Source of the DNA: Leucosporidium creatinivorum
Lineage: Eukaryota; Basidiomycota; Microbotryomycetes; Leucosporidiales; Leucosporidiaceae
Direction of reading: 5' to 3'
DNA length: 64,000 bases
Assembly (NCBI GenBank): GCA_001600635.1
Contig: BCKL01000003.1
Coordinates: forward strand, 310,001-374,000
In this document: positions 54,094 to 64,000 of the stretch, piece by piece
Layout: each line of letters starts with the position of its first letter
Numbering within the stretch: position 1 is the stretch's first letter
Made by a program: the position numbers and the translations under genes
The notes under the pieces: model-generated
What the model was told of the DNA's origin: nothing
The model's database searches: none
What the model saw: only the letters and a program-made list of their open reading frames with translations

Positions 54094-57000
54094 TCAGTTC
54101 GGGACGACTCGAGGGCCTCCTCCTCCCATGCCTCGTCCCCCACCCATCTCGGCGAGCTTCTTCCGAGCCTTCTCCTTCTTCTCTATTTCGATCTCGGCGC
54201 CCACATCCTTCCGAGCGCCTCCCTTGAGCGCAGCGACCTTCCTCGCCTGCTCCAGCTCCTCCTCGCTGGGTCGAATAGGCTTCCTCACTGCCGGAGGCTT
54301 CTCCCCGTCGTACACGGGCGCCCCAGCTGGTACGTTGCCATTCAAAGGCGCCTTTCCGCTCGGGTGCAAGAGCCCCGCCGCCTGCTGGACGCGAGCCCAC
54401 TTCTGGACCCAGGTGCCGTCGCCGATGGTCGAAGCGAAGGAGGCGTGAGAGGTCGTGTAGTCGTCGGGGCCGCTCCAGAGGTTGAGAGACGTGTCGCGAG
54501 ATGCTTTCGGGATGAGGAAGGGGTGCGCCTCGGTGTTGAAGACGAAGTCGTCGAGCGAGATGAGGTCGCGAGGGGAGAACTGGAGGGCAAGAGTCAGTCG
54601 AGAAGCGGAGAGGAAGAAGACGAGATGTGACATACGAGGAGGTAGTAGTACTTGAGCGTCTCGGCGAGAACGAACGACTCCATCGAGTCTTCCAGCTTGG
54701 GATTTTTCAGGTGGACGTTGTTGAGCGAGGCGAAGCTGAAGAGCAGCGAGGGGTCAGCGTCAACGCGGAGATGAGCGCCGAAGCAGACTACCCACCCAGA
54801 TTCGGTGATAGCATGCTCCATCCATGAGGTGAACATCTGCCATCCACGATCCTGCGAACGGGGAGAGAAGATGGTCAGCTCGGCGCTCAGTCGGCTCGCT
54901 CGCCTCGCCCTGCTTACCTGCCACTTGCGATCGCCCGTCAGCCTCCACTGGTAGAAGATGGACTCGATGGTCTCCGGTCGTCCGATAAACTTGGGATTGC
55001 TGTTCTTGACGCCAAGGACAGGGGCGCCGCGAGGTTTCCGAGCGAGGCCATCTGCGAGAAGGCGAGTCAGCGAAGGTCAAAACAAGATCGCAGACTATGA
55101 AAATCACCCTGGGTCTCTACAGCAATGTAGCGAGCTGCCTCGTCTGGCTCGTAGAAGACGAGGGTCTCGGGTCCCAAGCCCGTCTCAGTCGACTCGTATG
55201 CCCACGCGCAGGCCTCGGTGACCTATGGAAGCAATGCAGTAAGTTTCGGAAATTGAATAGAGTCGCGAGTATGCGTGGCGCACATTGATGCCCGTCTGCA
55301 AGTCCTCTTCACGCTCGAGCAAGCGAGCGCCGAGGCCGAGCATTCCTCCAGCGAAGCAGGTCAGGTGCTCGAGGGTAGAGGAGTACATGCCCCATTGCTA
55401 TGAGTGAGGGAGTAGTCAGCATACGAACTCGGCTGAAGCAGCCGAGGAACTCACGGCGAGTCCAACCGTGCTGAGATCGTCGCGACCGGGGACGACCTTG
55501 ATGTGGCGAATGAGATGCTCGTAGGCCGAGTCGGTCGCTTCGGCGTACATGCGAGAGTATTGAGGAATGGCGTCGCAGGTGAGTTGAGCTTGCTTAATCT
55601 GCGTGGGGAGCGAAGTCAGCTCGGCGTTGTTCTGCGAGGAGCAGAGGGAGAAAGAACGACGTACCAAGTACTCGTAGTAGCTGTCGGCCAGTCCTCCGTA
55701 GGTGTACTCTCCGCTCAAAATCTCGGGATGACTCGGATCGACCCATGCTGGGAGAAGTGTGCCCAGACGACCGCGGTTGCGACCCGAAACGGGAGGGGCG
55801 TCGGCGGAGGGGAAGAGTTGGTCGAGCGTGTCCATGGAGCGCTGGACCTGTTGGGCGGTAGTGAGACGTTAGCGCTTCGAGGAAAGCAGAGAAGAAGACA
55901 ACTTGCAGCTTGGTAGTAGATCTCGTTGCCCGTGAGCATGCTCAACCTCGTAAACTCCATCGTCAAGCTTCCCACCTCGCTCAACACCGCTCTCCCAGTA
56001 TTGAGTCCAGCGGGATTCGAGCCGAGCGTATAGCGGTTGATGGCGAGGCCATATTGGGTGCCGAGGGAGGGGAGGAGCCAGTCGCCGAGCTCGGTCGCGC
56101 GCTCGAGCATGAGAGGATCGCCGGAGAGGTCGTAGGCCGAGAGCACGCCGCCGAGGTAGCGGATGGTGGTCTCAAAGTGAGGGAGAGTGCTGTGGGCCGA
56201 GGGAGGGGGTCAGCGAGTAGTTTGGAGCGTAGAGAGAGAACTGACGGCTCACGTAGGCGAGTGCTGGTTCATAGCAGAAGCCAAACGAGGATTAACGAAG
56301 CGTTGGGCGCCGAGTTGGGGCTCGAGGGGACCGTTCTCCGGGAGATCAAGCTTCTCGAGGTCGGGGAGGTCGGTCGAGAAGGTGAGAGAGCCGCTCGGGG
56401 CGAGGTACGAGAAGTCGATATGCGAGACATGCTCGCGAGCAAGGTTGTACTCGTGTGAGAGGTTCATGATGAGGAGGGTGTCGAGGTTGTCGACGATGGT
56501 AGCTCCCCAGCCTGGATGAGGAAGGAAGGCGAGGTCAGCGACGTCGAGTGGGAGAGAGCATGCGAAGCAGACATACCGTTATAGTTGTTGGAGAAGAGGT
56601 TGGTGAGCGGCATGAGCTCGTCATGTCCCCAAGCATGCTTCTTGTACCCCTCCCAAGCGTGCAAGAACGCCCTCTTGACCCAGTCCCTCCGCCTTCCTTC
56701 CTCTATCGCCCTCTCGCCTTCCTCTCCGCCAGCCAATTTGCCCTCCCACTGAATTTTCGGCAGCTTCCCACCCTTGATCTCCGACACCTTCAACTTGGGT
56801 CCCTTCCACCCTCCCTGATGGATAAAGACTTCCTCATGCGGCACCTGCTTCGGCCTGCCCGTCCGCTCGTCAAAGTGAGGCAGCGGCGCCTGCTTTGGTC
56901 GAGGGATATGGTTCTTCGTGAGTTGCCTGGCAGCAGCAGCGGCGAACTCGTAGGCTTTGGCGAGGTAGCGAGCTGGTGGAGGGTCGCGCTCGGGCGGATC

Positions 57001-58002
57001 CGACATGCCCTCGCCATTGCCGGGGAAGCGATCCCCCGAAAGCCACTCGCGGCCATTCCAGTTCTTCGGCAGGTCATGCCATGGATCGGGCCAAGCTGGA
57101 CGGATCGCTCGCCGGGGTTGGACGAAGAGCTTGGAGTCGAGGATGGGGAGCTCGGTCGAGTCGGCTTTCGCCGTGGTGCTCGTGGTGGTCGCCTCGTCGA
57201 CCTTAGTGGTCGCGTCGGCGAGAGTGGTAGTCTGATGCACTTCGGCGTGGTTGTAGGGGCGACCGAACTCGTCGAAGCGCATGTCGGCAGGAGCAGCGCC
57301 GTCTGGAGGTGGAGGAGAATGGTCGAAGGGTCGCCCGTGAGCCCATGGAGGAGGGCCATGATGCGGTCCTCGTCGGCGGAAGAAGTGGTCGTGTCTGTGA
57401 ATGTGTAAAAGCGTTGTAGGTCAGCTTCAAGGCCGCGTTTCGCCCTTTTGTGACGGAGGTCGCTGCGCACTCTGCGGGGAGCGGTGGGTCTGGATCGCAC
57501 CCAGGGAAGCGGTGAAGGGAAGAGAGAGCAGCAGAGCCGTGTGCTAGCTACTTCAACGCTGTACGGCGATTACGCGCGTCCGCCTGGCCTTCTCAAGAGC
57601 CGGCACAGCACCGAGAGGCGCCAGCTCGGCACGTCCGTCGTTTCTGCTCTCAAGCAGCGAGGAGATCACTCACAGTAGGAAGACGATGCTCGCTCCAGCT
57701 AACAGTACCAGAACCTTCAATTTGAACCCTCGTTGCCTCCAATTGAGCTGCAGAAGAGGCGATTGCCCAGAGCTGCCTTCGGGGTACTGCTCGAACGCTG
57801 TAGGTTGCGAGTGACGAAAGGCGTAAGGGAGGAGTGATTCTGTAGATTGATTGGAAGGTGGCGGTGCTGCATGACGGTAGTGCTGAGGGTAATTGAACGG
57901 GCGCGGAGGGAAGGGCGAGAGGGACATGGTGGAGGCGTTGGAGGCTGCTGCATGCTGTAAATTACGCCGAGGTGCAGTCTCGCCATCCTCCAAGATGGTC
58001 AT
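54094..58002 (-). CDS. MNS1: ER mannosyl-oligosaccharide alpha-1,2-mannosidase (GH47)
   Basis: Type II membrane protein: cytosolic part, TM LKVLVLLAGASIVFLL at about residues 94-109, a Pro/Thr-rich stem of about 200 residues, then GH47. Motifs in order: VKRAFLHAWEGYKKHAWGHD, GWGATIVDNLDTLLIMNL, YLGGVLSAYDLSGD, YTYGGLADSYYEYL, TGLGPETLVF (acid/base Glu), RPETIESIFYQWRLTGDR, MESFVLAETLKYYYLLF and FNTEAHPF (metal-binding Thr). It trims Man9 on N-glycoproteins with calcium. A Lys/Glu-rich tail of about 100 residues after the catalytic domain (EKKEKARKKLAEMGGG) and the very long stem make it larger than yeast Mns1. About eleven exons; boundaries approximate. It starts 295 bases from the divergent HMG gene. 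Confidence 0.93.
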
Positions 58003-58010
58003 CGTTGCGA

Positions 58011-58442
58011 GCCTGCTGTCCTACAGCTTGTCGAGTCGAGGTCGAAAAGTGGGCGAGCAAGCGTGCGAAGGCAAGCAGGATCTCGGCGTGTATTGAAGTC
58101 TAATCGAGACCGAATAGAGGTTGGCTGGATTGCCATCCTAATTAGGGCTTTGACGCTTGTCGCAAGTCGAAAAGGGCGGCGACGACGAGAAATTCGCTTC
58201 TCTTCTCTAACCAACTCGCTAACAGTTTCTCCTCGCCGACCTCCTTCCTTTGCCCCCTCGACTTACCTTTCCTTACTATCCATTACTACCTTCCAAATGG
58301 CCGAAGCAAAGCAGCGCGTGCGTACCTCACTACATTCCTCCTCCCCATCGCTTCTGCACCTTTAGAGCCACCCAACCAGCCACCTCCCAGCTTGCTCTGC
58401 CAGCTGAGCCGTTTGGCGCTCTGCCCCAGCGCCGAGAGGTCG
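58011..58442 (+). repeat. Source copy of the HMG-promoter duplication
   Basis: Matches 24758-25190 in the same orientation. It covers nearly the whole GH47-HMG divergent promoter, exon 1 of the HMG gene and the start of its first intron. This copy is joined to the intact gene and is therefore the original. Confidence 0.9.
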
Positions 58443-59837
58443 CCTGCTGCTACAGGGCGGTGCACCGAGTGCTCGGCAAGTAGCTGGGGCCGTTGAGATT
58501 ACATTTGATCTGCTGTAGGCGACAGCGCAGGCAGATCAGATTCACCAGCGCCCTCGGCAGCAATCCCCTTCCCCTTTCTCGAGGGACTTTTTGTACTAAC
58601 ACTCGCTTCTTGTACCACTACAGGTTATCGCCGCCTACGTTGAGCTCGCTCAGGTGCTCACCAAGGCCTCGGTCGCCATCACCGACTACGCTACCGCCAT
58701 CAACGTCGCTTCGGAGCCTGCCAACATCGCTCACCTCGTCGCCAACCCTCCCCTCCTCCCCTTCTTCGGCGCTGCCGCTCCCATCAAGGGCGTGAGTTAC
58801 TCTTCATTACGCCCTTCCCTCTTGCACCTGTCCCACACCATCCTGCATCGCCCATTCACCCCCTCGCATAGAACAAGCTTCAACCAAAAACAATCGCGAT
58901 TTCTCAGGATTCTGCGGCTGACCTTCATCTCTCCCGCTACCAACAGGACTCGGATGATGATGTAGGAGATGGCAAGAAGCGCAAGCGCGAGAAGAAGGCC
59001 AAGAAGGTCAAGGACCCCAACGCTCCCAAGCGCCCCGCCTCTGCCTACCTCGAATTCCAGAACGCCGTGCGCGCTCAGTTCAGGGAGGCCGATCCTGCCC
59101 TCGCCTACTCGGAGGTCCTCCGCAAGATTGCCGACACCTGGTCCCACATGTCGGCTGACGACAAGAAGGTGAGTTCGATGTGCGAGACGACGAAGCCTCG
59201 GCAATCGTGTTTCTTGTGCTTCGGCTGGGCTCGAGAACTGACTTTCTCGCTCTTCATCATCTACAGCACTGGAACGACATCACCGCCGCCAAGACTGTCC
59301 AGTGGGAAGCCGCCAAGGCCGCCTACCACCCCGCCGAGGGCGCCGACGACATCCCCGTGGCCGCCTCTGGAGCTGCTGGCTCGTCGACCACCGTCGGCAA
59401 GGACGGCAAGGAGTACACTGGAAAGAAGCGCGGACGCAAGAGCAACGCCGAGAAGGCCGCCATCGCCGCTGCTGGAGGAGCCGATGCTGGCGTCCTTCAG
59501 GCGCTCGCGGCGGAGCCTTCCAAGAAGAAGAGCAAGAAGGAGGAGAAGCCCGTCGTTGTCAAGGTGAGTTGTAGTGCCATACTGTCTCCATTCTCGACAC
59601 ATCCACGCCTCTCTGGAGACCTCAATCGCTGACCTTCGCTTCTCCTTGCTCCCACCACAGCCCGCTTCCTCGGACGAGGACGAGGATGACTCGAGCGACG
59701 AGTCGTCGAGCGAGGAGGATGATTCCGACGACGACTCGGACGAGGAGGAGGAGGAGGTGCCCGCTCCCAAGCCCAGCAAGTCGAACGGCAAGAAGGAGTC
59801 GGCCAAGCCCAAGTCGAAGAAGTCCAAGACGGCTTGA
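58297..59837 (+). CDS. HMG-box chromatin protein
   Basis: Five exons (58297-58317, 58624-58791, 58947-59168, 59267-59563, 59661-59837), 294 residues. An Ala-rich helical N-terminus of about 60 residues is followed by a basic stretch (KKRKREKKAKKVKDP) and one HMG box: PNAPKRPASAYLEFQNAVRA with YSEVLRKIADTWSHMSADDK and HWNDITAAKTVQWEAAKAAY. Then comes KRGRKSNAEKA, an AT-hook-like basic patch, and a long acidic Ser/Asp/Glu tail ending in a Lys-rich segment. The whole is like fungal Nhp10/Hmo-type factors. Exon 1 encodes only MAEAKQR and is followed by a 306-base intron, long here. The promoter and exon 1 are duplicated at 24758-25190. Confidence 0.9.
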
Positions 59838-60563
59838 AGCGGTCTTGCATAGGAAAGGATAGCGCGGACGTGTAGGAGATAGCAGTCAGCGCCGAGGTTG
59901 TTGGGCGATGGCAGGAGGGAGGGAGCAGCAGGCTCGCCTCGGGTCGACAGTCGCCGCCTCTTGGCCGGTTACAAAATGGGTTCTGAATACGCTTGTCTAC
60001 GTTTAGGGTTGTGCCGTTAATTCAGTGTGTTCATATCTTCCTCGACCTGGCCTCTGTGGAGAGCTGGAGAGCCGGAGAGCAGCAGCCAAGGCGATGTTCG
60101 GCGATGAGTTGACTGATGGTTTGCGAGACGTGATCAACTGTGTATGACTTCCGCTCGCTACAGGCGGTTGTATTAGCTGTGTGCTGCACCTCTACAGCTC
60201 AGAAGGATAGCGAGAAGGTTTGAAAGGAGTGCGGGGTCGAAGCCCCCCTAAGCCCCCGAAGCATCTCCTGATTAACTTCGCTTCGAGCAGCTCTTGCACT
60301 TCAACCCACGACACAAGACGACCCTTCGGATACGACAGCAGAACGACCAATTGACCGCTACTTGCTCGCACGCTCCTTTTACGCCTCGGGCGCTGCACCC
60401 TTGTAGCTCTCACTCCTCCCACCTCGAGCTACCTCACCACCCTCGTGTTTGGCGCTCAATTTCACTAGCCCTGGCTACCTCCAGTAAGCTACAAGCAGGC
60501 GGGAGAGCTACCTGTACATGTAACTGACTTCTGCACTCCTACAGGAACACACTCATTCACACC
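59838..60563. promoter_or_regulatory. Intergenic region before the Ser-rich membrane protein
   Basis: 726 bases. A GCTGAC-like site and CTACAG at about 60521-60545 suggest a 5' UTR intron ending shortly before the start codon at 60564. No gene seen. Confidence 0.35.
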
Positions 60564-63302
60564 ATGGACGCTTTACAAGGCAGCTTCGACCCGCACAAAC
60601 AGCTGCGACGAGCAGAGCACTCATCTCACTCGCTCGCTCAGCAGCAGCACTCGGGCAGCACTACGACGACTTCTTCACTGAACTACGTCTCGGCCAAGTC
60701 TTCCCTACACTCCCGCCAACCCTCTTACCGCGGCGAGCACGACGAGGATCAGGAGCAGCAGGAGCAGGTAGACTCGTTCGCCGCTTGGGACCATCGACTC
60801 GACCCGCCGTACGAAGGTGTACATTTTCACGACATTTCAGCCTCACGCTCCTTCCCTTCCTCTACGTCGCTCGCTTCCCCATCGACCGAAGACAGCCCTC
60901 ACGAACTCTACGCCGCCTCCTCCGAAACGCCCTTCTTCGCTCCTCCTCCGCCGACCGCACCTTACTCGGCCATCCCTTTCTCGTCGGAGCGCTCCAACCA
61001 TGTACCAAGAACTCTCTCGCACGCCCGTAGTCGGCCTGTCCCCCTCATCCTCGAGGCTCGCAACGCCCAAACAATGGCCGCCGACCCCTCCTCCAAGCCC
61101 GACGACCCTCTCCCCGTCAAGACGCCCACCACCGCCTCGACCGTCCACCACGTCCGCATCGGATCGAAACCTTCTACTCGAGGATTCCCCTACACCTCCT
61201 CCATCCTCGCTACCTCGACCTCCTGCGCGCACTTGAGAGGAGGTCACGTGCTGGAGCAGGAGACGGCGCTCTCTCGAGCTCAGAAGCGCCTGTCCAAAGC
61301 TAGCGGTGGGAGCGGCGAGGATGGAAGTCTGCAGAGTCATAGGAGCAGTAGCGACGTCGATCTTGACCTCAGCTTCGACCTGCACGAGGAGGCGAGCGAG
61401 GATTCGGCGATGCAGGACGGGCAGGAGAAGGCGCGCTGGGTCGGCATCGATATGCAGCAGGTCGGCGCGCAAGAGGAGGAAGAGGGCAAGGGCAAGAAGA
61501 GGGTGCAGAGCGCGGTGGACATCCGAGCGGCCTACCTCGCAGGAGAGAAGGCGGCGGCCGAGGCAGCAGCAGCGACCGCTTCGACGAAGGCAGCTCCCGC
61601 GGTCGCCATCCTCATGGACAACGACCCCTCCACTTCGACATACGCTTCCCCTCCTTCCAATCGCGCCTCGTGGATCCGCAAGCCCTCGGCCGACGGCGGC
61701 ATCCTCCCCATCGCCACCTCCTCGACCACCAACCCTCGTCTCTCGCGCAAGAACATCCCCGCTCCCCTCGAACCGACCTACAAACGCCTCTCCACCGGAC
61801 GAGGATACGCCTTCAATCCTACCGACCCCATCTCTGTCCCTCTCCCTGACTCGCCAGACGGCCCCGCTCCTGGCCCTTCGCTCGGCGCGCTCAAGAGCGA
61901 GTGGGAGGGCCCCTCCAAGAGCTTCCCTCGCCCCCTCAACCTCATCGAGCGGACGAGGAACCTCAGCTTGAGCAGTTCGGCTGGCTCGACGTCGGGAACG
62001 TGGAACATCGGCGCCATCTTTGCGGGAGGAGCGTCGAGGGACAAGGGCAAGGGGAAGGAGGTCGAGAGGGGAGCTACGCCGGTCAACGGCGGAAGGGAGG
62101 AGGACCTCGAGTACGACTCGCCTCGACCGAGCTGGGCCGACACGACGAGGGAGTACTTGCGTGGCGCCAAGGACAAGCACACGAGGAGGACCGCTTCCGA
62201 GGCCGTCGCTTCGCCCGAGACTTCGCCGCTCTTTGAGATCGAGGGCGAGGGATCATCGAGGACGGCACCGACTACTCCGAACGACACGCCTCGCTTCCCG
62301 GACGAGCACTACCGTGATGACGACGAGCCGGTGCAGGCGACCCTGGGACGCTCGGCGAAGGAGCGCAAAGGACGACTCGATGGTCTCGGGCTCGACTTGA
62401 CCGGCGAGACGGTCGACGAGGCCAAACCGCTCCCCGCTCGGCCTGCTCAGCCCACTCCCACTTCCCGACCTGGCCATGTCACCATTCCCTCCCTCTCCAT
62501 CATTCCTCCAGACGACGACGAGGACGACGATAGCATCTCCGTCACCTCGGCCGACTCTGCAGTCGACCCTACCGTCTCTCCTTCTCGCCGACTCTCCAAT
62601 CGCTCCTCCTCTTCCTCGCACGACCACGCCGCCGTGCGCGTCCACTACCCTCCAACGACAAACGATCCGCCGACTCGCCGCCTCATCGGTCCTGCCGCCT
62701 CGCATCTTCACGTCTCGGAACCGCGCCCTCAACCTTCTCAGCAAACCTCCTCGGCCTCCTCCCGCTTCTCTTTCACTCCAGCACCCCTCCAACTCGTCCG
62801 CGATCAGCTCCTCCGAGCCACGAGCAGCATCAGCGTCGTCGGCGGGCGCGCCGCCTCTCCTTCCCCTTCCAGCGCCATTCGACCCATCTCTCGACTCTCC
62901 ATGGCCTCCTTCTCGGCGGTCGTGCACACCCACCCGGGCACCTGGCTCGAGGAGACCGTGCCCGCCAAGCTCGCCTTCCTCGCCGGCTTCATCCTCGGTC
63001 CGTGGTGCTGGATCATTGGAGGGTGGTGGTTGCGCCATGGTGATGGAGAGCTGAGGAGCACGAGCGCTAGGAGGTGCAGAGAGGAGGGGTGCAACTGTGG
63101 AAGGCTGGTGCAGTGGTACTCGGGCGCCAACTCGAGGAGGCATGCGAGGATCGCTGCTGGGACGTCGTCGAAGGGTGCCGTGGAGAATGGATGGGCGGGG
63201 TTGGATCAGTGGGTCTTCTTGAACCGAGCAGCAGCGGTGGGATCGGGCTCGGTGATTGTAGCCCTGGTGGGAGTGGCGCTTTGGGCGGCGGCGGCGGCTT
63301 AG
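60564..63302 (+). CDS. Unidentified Ser/Pro-rich protein with two C-terminal membrane segments
   Basis: A single open frame of 912 residues without introns, unusual in this genome. The first 750 residues are low-complexity and probably disordered, with many Ser/Thr-Pro sites and a basic/acidic mix. The C-terminus is ordered: LEETVPAKLAFLAGFILGPW with CWIIGGWWL (TM1), a loop with RRCREEGCNCGRLVQWYSG and NSRRHAR, then WVFLNRAAAVGSGSVIVALV with GVALWAA (TM2) at the very end. The tail is what one sees in fungal tail-anchored serine-rich proteins of unknown role; I do not recognise a named family. A long frame on the opposite strand (60843-62180) is a shadow caused by codon bias. Start at the first ATG after the leader. 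Confidence 0.82.
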   Translation: MDALQGSFDPHKQLRRAEHSSHSLAQQQHSGSTTTTSSLNYVSAKSSLHSRQPSYRGEHDEDQEQQEQVDSFAAWDHRLDPPYEGVHFHDISASRSFPSSTSLASPSTEDSPHELYAASSETPFFAPPPPTAPYSAIPFSSERSNHVPRTLSHARSRPVPLILEARNAQTMAADPSSKPDDPLPVKTPTTASTVHHVRIGSKPSTRGFPYTSSILATSTSCAHLRGGHVLEQETALSRAQKRLSKASGGSGEDGSLQSHRSSSDVDLDLSFDLHEEASEDSAMQDGQEKARWVGIDMQQVGAQEEEEGKGKKRVQSAVDIRAAYLAGEKAAAEAAAATASTKAAPAVAILMDNDPSTSTYASPPSNRASWIRKPSADGGILPIATSSTTNPRLSRKNIPAPLEPTYKRLSTGRGYAFNPTDPISVPLPDSPDGPAPGPSLGALKSEWEGPSKSFPRPLNLIERTRNLSLSSSAGSTSGTWNIGAIFAGGASRDKGKGKEVERGATPVNGGREEDLEYDSPRPSWADTTREYLRGAKDKHTRRTASEAVASPETSPLFEIEGEGSSRTAPTTPNDTPRFPDEHYRDDDEPVQATLGRSAKERKGRLDGLGLDLTGETVDEAKPLPARPAQPTPTSRPGHVTIPSLSIIPPDDDEDDDSISVTSADSAVDPTVSPSRRLSNRSSSSSHDHAAVRVHYPPTTNDPPTRRLIGPAASHLHVSEPRPQPSQQTSSASSRFSFTPAPLQLVRDQLLRATSSISVVGGRAASPSPSSAIRPISRLSMASFSAVVHTHPGTWLEETVPAKLAFLAGFILGPWCWIIGGWWLRHGDGELRSTSARRCREEGCNCGRLVQWYSGANSRRHARIAAGTSSKGAVENGWAGLDQWVFLNRAAAVGSGSVIVALVGVALWAAAAA

Positions 63303-63552
63303 CCGAGACGAGACGATGGCGACGAACGACGACTTGCACGCTTGGTCTACAACTTTCATCATCTAGCATCATCTAGCATCATCTCATCCATCAATTGGTT
63401 TATTTTCACGTTATTCCCGGCACCAAAGAACCTCGAGAAAGAGGAGAGGGCAGCCAGCTTCGCCGAGCCCTTGCCTCTGAGCTGCACGCTAATGCGAGGG
63501 AGTGCGAGCGACTGTCATCGCCTCAGCGGTATGTTTCATGATGTTTGAGTGC

Positions 63553-64000
63553 CCAAGCGCTCCCTGCCGTGTCCTCAGTCGGTGATTAATCTGACTATTG
63601 CGAACAATCGCCGAAGAGTCACTCGGGGCTGTCCACCAGGAGAGACTGTCGAGCGGCATCTTTCTCGGCTGCAGAGAGTGTGGCTTTCTCTACATCGCCT
63701 GTTTGGTAAGATTTCGAGGTATCACCCGAAGCAGGAGCTGCTCGCATGCCCTCAAGACTCTCGACGTCCTTCCCATCGACGAGCGCCGAGTTCACGAGCA
63801 CCTCTCTCTGTAGCCCGAAGAAGTTCGATGGACTATCCGATATACGCTAGCAGGTAAGGTNCCGCCTGTACANGAGCTGTTCGCCGTCACATGGCCCCTC
63901 AATCCCCTCATACTTCTGCCGAACCGCCCAGGTGCCCTGCCCGTCCTCGCCGAGCTCGCTTCGCATTGTCTGGCGCTGCACGATCACCTACACACCGCTG
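63553..64000 (-). repeat. Dispersed duplication, copy B (cut by the window edge)
   Basis: Reverse complement of 32286-32733. Since the match still holds at base 64000 the repeat very likely continues to the right. Confidence 0.9.
63619..64000 (-). CDS. 3' end of an unidentified gene, copy B, partial at window edge
   Basis: The same two exon-like pieces as at 32303-32667, ending in the same stop (63619-63621), with AARQSLL in place of AARKSLL. The upstream part lies beyond the window, so this may be the intact parent gene from which copy A derived. The family is not recognised; the visible C-terminus is hydrophilic, with alternating acidic and basic residues. Confidence 0.4.

Noticed and set aside
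53489-54400. 303-residue open frame on the (-) strand
   Set aside because: Spans the 3' ends of the TPR and GH47 genes in wrong frames; no recognisable family.
60843-62180. 445-residue open frame on the (-) strand
   Set aside because: It lies fully antisense to the Ser-rich 912-residue gene; composition is Arg/Gly/Leu-biased as expected of a shadow of GC-rich codons, and it has no domain.

Overview
The window is nuclear DNA of an intron-rich, GC-rich fungus. I infer a basidiomycete yeast of the Pucciniomycotina, probably Microbotryomycetes (red-yeast type). The basis is many introns of about 55-75 bases with GTGAGT/GTAAGT-type donors, a recurrent GCTGAC branch-like motif and CAG acceptors; very small exons; tightly packed genes; and families usual in basidiomycetes (fungal Stealth protein, GT90, DUF3431, NADP glutamate dehydrogenase). 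The order is not proven by anything I can compute. CDS coordinates are spans that include introns; splice sites were placed by eye from reading-frame continuity and family motifs.

Layout. 0-10 kb: start of an ERMP1-like M28 peptidase (-), CMC4 (+, small), ketopantoate reductase (-), complex I subunit NDUFA5 (+), an Ngl2-type RNA exonuclease (-) and a multi-pass DUF3431 protein (-). 10-19 kb: NADP-glutamate dehydrogenase (+), a Stealth/GNPTAB-like phosphotransferase (+) flanked by a 1.23-kb inverted duplication, a small selenoprotein-K-like protein (-) and Rho3 GTPase (+). 19-25 kb: a membrane acyltransferase-3 protein and a TPT-family sugar-phosphate/nucleotide-sugar transporter. 25-33 kb: a gene-poor, duplicated, N-containing stretch with one intact F-box-like gene. 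33-46.7 kb: GH20 hexosaminidase (-), GT90 glycosyltransferase (-), a six-TM protein (+), a fucosyltransferase-like protein (-) and an HXXXD acyltransferase (+). 47.5-54 kb: C2H2 factor, a second fucosyltransferase-like protein and a TTC9-like TPR protein, all (+). 54-63.3 kb: GH47 ER mannosidase (-), HMG-box protein (+) and a long intronless Ser-rich membrane protein (+). The right edge holds a dispersed repeat carrying the 3' end of an unidentified gene.

How the genes fit together. Housekeeping genes (CMC4, NDUFA5, GDH1, RHO3, HMG) are mixed with an unusually high share of secretory-pathway and glycan genes: DUF3431, Stealth, SelK-like, acyltransferase-3, TPT transporter, GH20, GT90, two fucosyltransferase-like paralogues, HXXXD acyltransferase and GH47. 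Together they could transport sugars, build, acylate and trim cell-surface or exopolysaccharide glycans. That grouping is my inference, not a demonstrated pathway. No tRNA, rRNA, CRISPR, retroelement or bacterial-type operon signal was recognised.
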